From NCBI GenBank assembly GCA_002633005.1, contig NMRA01000041.1, positions 62,001-126,000 on the forward strand: a stretch of DNA of 64,000 bases. The letters are read 5' to 3'. Positions 61,901-64,000 of the stretch are shown in pieces. The notes beneath the pieces are model-generated. The model worked only from the letters and a program-made list of their open reading frames with translations. It ran no database searches and was not told the DNA's origin. The position numbers were made by a program, and so were the translations under genes. Source of the stretch: Phoronis australis. Its lineage: Eukaryota > Phoronida > Phoronidae. How positions within the stretch are numbered: position 1 is the first letter of the stretch; each line of letters starts with the position of its first letter.

Positions 61901-63790
61901 GCATGACTAAACTTTTCATGAAACAAACTCCAGGTATTTCATTTCCAGCTTTTGCCTATGAGGTTTGGTGACCTCAGTTGTCAACCGTAGAATTTTGCGA
62001 GGTTGCAAGTGACAAGTTGTACTAACTTTCCAGCCTTGATCTGAAGGATTGTGATTGTTGTAACACCCTTGTTAGTGCTATGCACTTTCAAAACAACGAA
62101 TCTTCAAGCTAATATGATGCGCGTAAGTTTTGCTTTACATGTTCTTACGTAGACCTAACTGTGTTAATGATTGTGCTTCCGGGTAATTGGTCTGTTTACA
62201 ATTGCTGTTTCAGGGTCAGAGGTGGCAGAATACTGCGCTGTGCATCTCCCTAATTTCGTCAAGGGCACTGACCTGTACGGTCGAGGCCAGCTGGCGGAGG
62301 CCCTGGAACACTCATTTTTAGCATTTGACGAAAAGTTGCTTGAAGAACATGTGATCGCAGAAATGAAAGTCCTCCGTGGAGACGAAAATGACACAGAGGA
62401 AGAAGACGGTAAAATGATTGTTGTTATGAATGACTTGATATTGTTTGTAGAAGGAATGGATTGTTCCAACAAACACAGTCTGATTATGCCCGCCATAGTT
62501 ACTGTTGCAGAGTCCCACAAGCACAAAGAAAATGGCAGAATTTCCCTCCAAGTTTGCGTGAAAAACAGATTCTTTTCAATGTGTTCCCGATATCATTTCC
62601 CTGAAACTGCTGTCATAAAACATCCGGCAAAAAAACAACTGCTATGTACACAGTGGTATATTGATGATTCCAAGTCTTTGAGTCCATTCATAGATTACTC
62701 AAAATGTTTGGTACGGGATTACCTGCATAGTTGCTTTAAAGTAAGAAAATGTTTGTGAAAAGTGACAAAGTTGAATTTATTTGTCCTTTGTTACTCTGAT
62801 GTATATTCCTGGGTGTATATTTTGTTTATTTGCTTTGATATCTCACAAGTCCTTCTTGTCCGTTCTCCATAAATAGTTGCAATGCATAGTAAGTGTTCTA
62901 AGCTCGTGCAAGACCATCTTTCTACTTTTGTTAGCATTGAATGCTTGTGGCACGGGTGACGCTTGTCATGTTTGTTCTTCCATGCCCTTTATGGCGGGAA
63001 CAATAGCTTGATTGACATGCAGAAATGTTCACCATGCATGTGCAGTCTCTTTTTGGAATCGCGTAAATTATTCATTTGATCCTATATTGACCCAAAAACT
63101 TGGGTGCCACTTCCAAATTGATGGGCTGTTTTGGAAACGTGAATTCATTGTGTCAAAAACTTGGTTATATTTGTGTATTCTGCAATGTAATGCTAAAAAG
63201 TAAATGTTTTTAAGTTAAGCAACTAGTATGGATTTTGACCTGTCCATTTGACCTTTGTTGTAGCCAATGAAATGGATCTATTGGAAGAAGAGAGTGACAT
63301 GCCCTTGGAACAGCTTATGATGCGCTACGGTGGCGTCAAAAAAGTCTCCACCTCTGTCTGCCAGCCATCACCTGCACTTAAACCTAAAGTGTCACCTAAA
63401 AATGATGATACAAAGGGGAGTGATCCAGTTAAAGTGGACCTGGTTAGGGAACTCACTAACGGTCACACACAGACAGAGACTGGAGTATGTGGTGACTGTG
63501 TTAATTCAAATTCTGAGGAGAAGGATGGTGACAGTGACTCAACTGGAATAAGTAAAAGCCACACTGCTAAATGGAATGGCGGGTGCGGTGAAAAAGAAAG
63601 CCAGAATTGTGAGGGTGAAAATGGCACGGACTGTAAAGCAAGTGAACATGGCTGCGAAAACAATGTACCAGAGCGAACAAAAAGTAATGAGGGTGGTTTA
63701 CATGGAGACAAAGCATCAATGGCTACAGGTGAAAACTGCAAGGAGAAATCTCATTGCTGTAATCGGGATGAGGAAACACATAGTTCTGAG
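58944..63790 (+). CDS. PPM1G: PPM1G-type PP2C protein phosphatase, 5' half (runs past window)
   Basis: Exons: 58944-59054, 61282-61357, 62214-62408, 63264-63790, continuing beyond the window; splice phases match (0, 1, 1, 0). The product starts MGGYLDTPKTDKES, then GASSMQGWRIS-QEDAHNCCP and SLFAVYDGHGG (residues 54-63), where Asp38 and the DGHGG Asp59 are the PP2C metal ligands. Exon 3 gives EVAEYCAVHLPNFVKG and EALEHSFLAFDEKL. Exon 4 gives MPLEQLMMRYGG and then a Ser/Glu/Lys-rich hydrophilic stretch, the insert that distinguishes PPM1G from other PP2C enzymes. PPM1G is a nuclear Mg/Mn-dependent Ser/Thr phosphatase acting in splicing and chromatin. The ATG at 58944 is chosen because MG-x-YL matches the family; Gly2 leaves myristoylation possible. 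The C-terminal catalytic part lies outside. Confidence 0.97.
59126..59175. repeat. Perfect 20-bp-stem hairpin in PPM1G intron 1
   Basis: AGACAGTGACCATCGTCTCT, a 10-base loop agctggctca, then its exact inverse; one more pair (T/A) extends the stem. It starts 71 bases after the PPM1G exon 1 donor. Related stems are at 32102, 60287 and 60869. Confidence 0.85.
60287..60318. repeat. Diverged hairpin of the CCATCGTCT family
   Basis: accaccgtctct, loop agctggcagt, then agagattgtg. The loop is nearly the same as at 59146-59155, so the two share an origin. Confidence 0.55.
60412..60471 (-). repeat. Dispersed GTTATTCAG repeat, inverted copy
   Basis: The reverse complement gives gttattcagtgattgcctgg, ctctcaaaatcagggacc and atccgaccag, as at 57751-57820. 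Confidence 0.6.
60603..60767. repeat. Inverted repeat with about 60-bp arms in PPM1G intron 1
   Basis: Arm 60603-60662 (ctatggtgggtaaaagtggc, then aaacgcatccctcttcaaa) is the near-perfect inverse of 60699-60767, with about 36 bases between. It probably forms a long hairpin in the PPM1G transcript. Confidence 0.75.
60869..60902. repeat. Diverged hairpin of the CCATCGTCT family
   Basis: gccaccgtctct, loop actgctagtt, then gagatggtggc. This is the third member of the family within PPM1G intron 1. Confidence 0.55.
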
Positions 63791-64000
63791 GTAATTAGGT
63801 AGAAGGAACCATTTACTGGTGTTGGTGCATAGCAGCGGGCTTTGTCACCAATGGCGACATTACAATTTTCCTGAAGTTCGAAGTTGTGCAAATAATTAGG
63901 CAAGAAGTCGTGGTTTCACTGCAGTTACTGAAAGTGCGTGTAGAAGGCAATTAGGAAGTCTCTGGTCAATAGGCAAATCTGTTATTTTCTTAGCAATGTC

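Noticed and set aside
62409-62758. Extension of PPM1G exon 3 through 62758
   Set aside because: The open frame continues past a good donor (GACG|gtaaaa), but family similarity stops there and the next exon at 63264 fits the phase.

Overview
This is eukaryotic nuclear DNA from an invertebrate animal. Genes are split into short exons with GT-AG introns, long introns are full of decayed transposons, and the retroelements are of kinds common in marine invertebrates (Penelope-like, BEL/Pao gag, L1/Tx1-like, CR1/jockey-like, TTAA-flanked MITEs). I cannot name the species; a cnidarian, cephalochordate, hemichordate or similar animal would fit. Three single N characters (4588, 19887, 30094) mark contig joins. 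At the first two, about 2.5-2.6 kb before the N is repeated after it, most likely unmerged alleles rather than biological duplication.

Left part (1-33 kb). After retroelement remnants (1-7.2 kb), the minus strand carries what looks like one large modular gene read from about 32.8 kb down to 7.4 kb. In transcript order the modules are: VWA, Thr-rich linker, VWA (broken at a contig join), Thr linker, VWA, Thr linker, VWA, Thr linker, C-type lectin (three exons), C-type lectin (two exons), a long Ser/Thr mucin stalk, then a transmembrane exon. VWA and Thr exons alternate strictly, and every inter-module intron up to the mucin stalk is phase 1, so all modules splice in frame (the final mucin-to-membrane junction is phase 2). 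The inferred product is a mucin-stalked cell-surface protein with intact MIDAS metal sites and at least one lectin domain with an EPN-type sugar motif, suggesting adhesion or recognition. The signal-peptide exon was not found, and the joining of all modules into one transcript is inference.

Middle (33-42 kb). No convincing host gene: two decayed non-LTR retrotransposons (35.0-36.0 kb plus strand, 36.9-38.0 kb minus strand), two unrecognised coding-like ORFs (38.0-38.6 kb) and low-information sequence.

Right part (42-64 kb). A complete NRBP1-type pseudokinase gene, 14 coding exons on the minus strand (58299 down to 42029; 506 aa), lies head to head with the 5' half of a PPM1G-type protein phosphatase gene on the plus strand (58944 onward, four exons, running off the window). 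The start codons are about 640 bp apart, with two CACGTG boxes and an inverted CCAAT box between. As I recall, PPM1G and NRBP1 are also divergent neighbours in human, so this looks like ancient conserved microsynteny. NRBP1 introns host MITEs and tandem repeats. Hairpin repeats of one family sit in PPM1G intron 1 and upstream of the 3' part of the modular gene.
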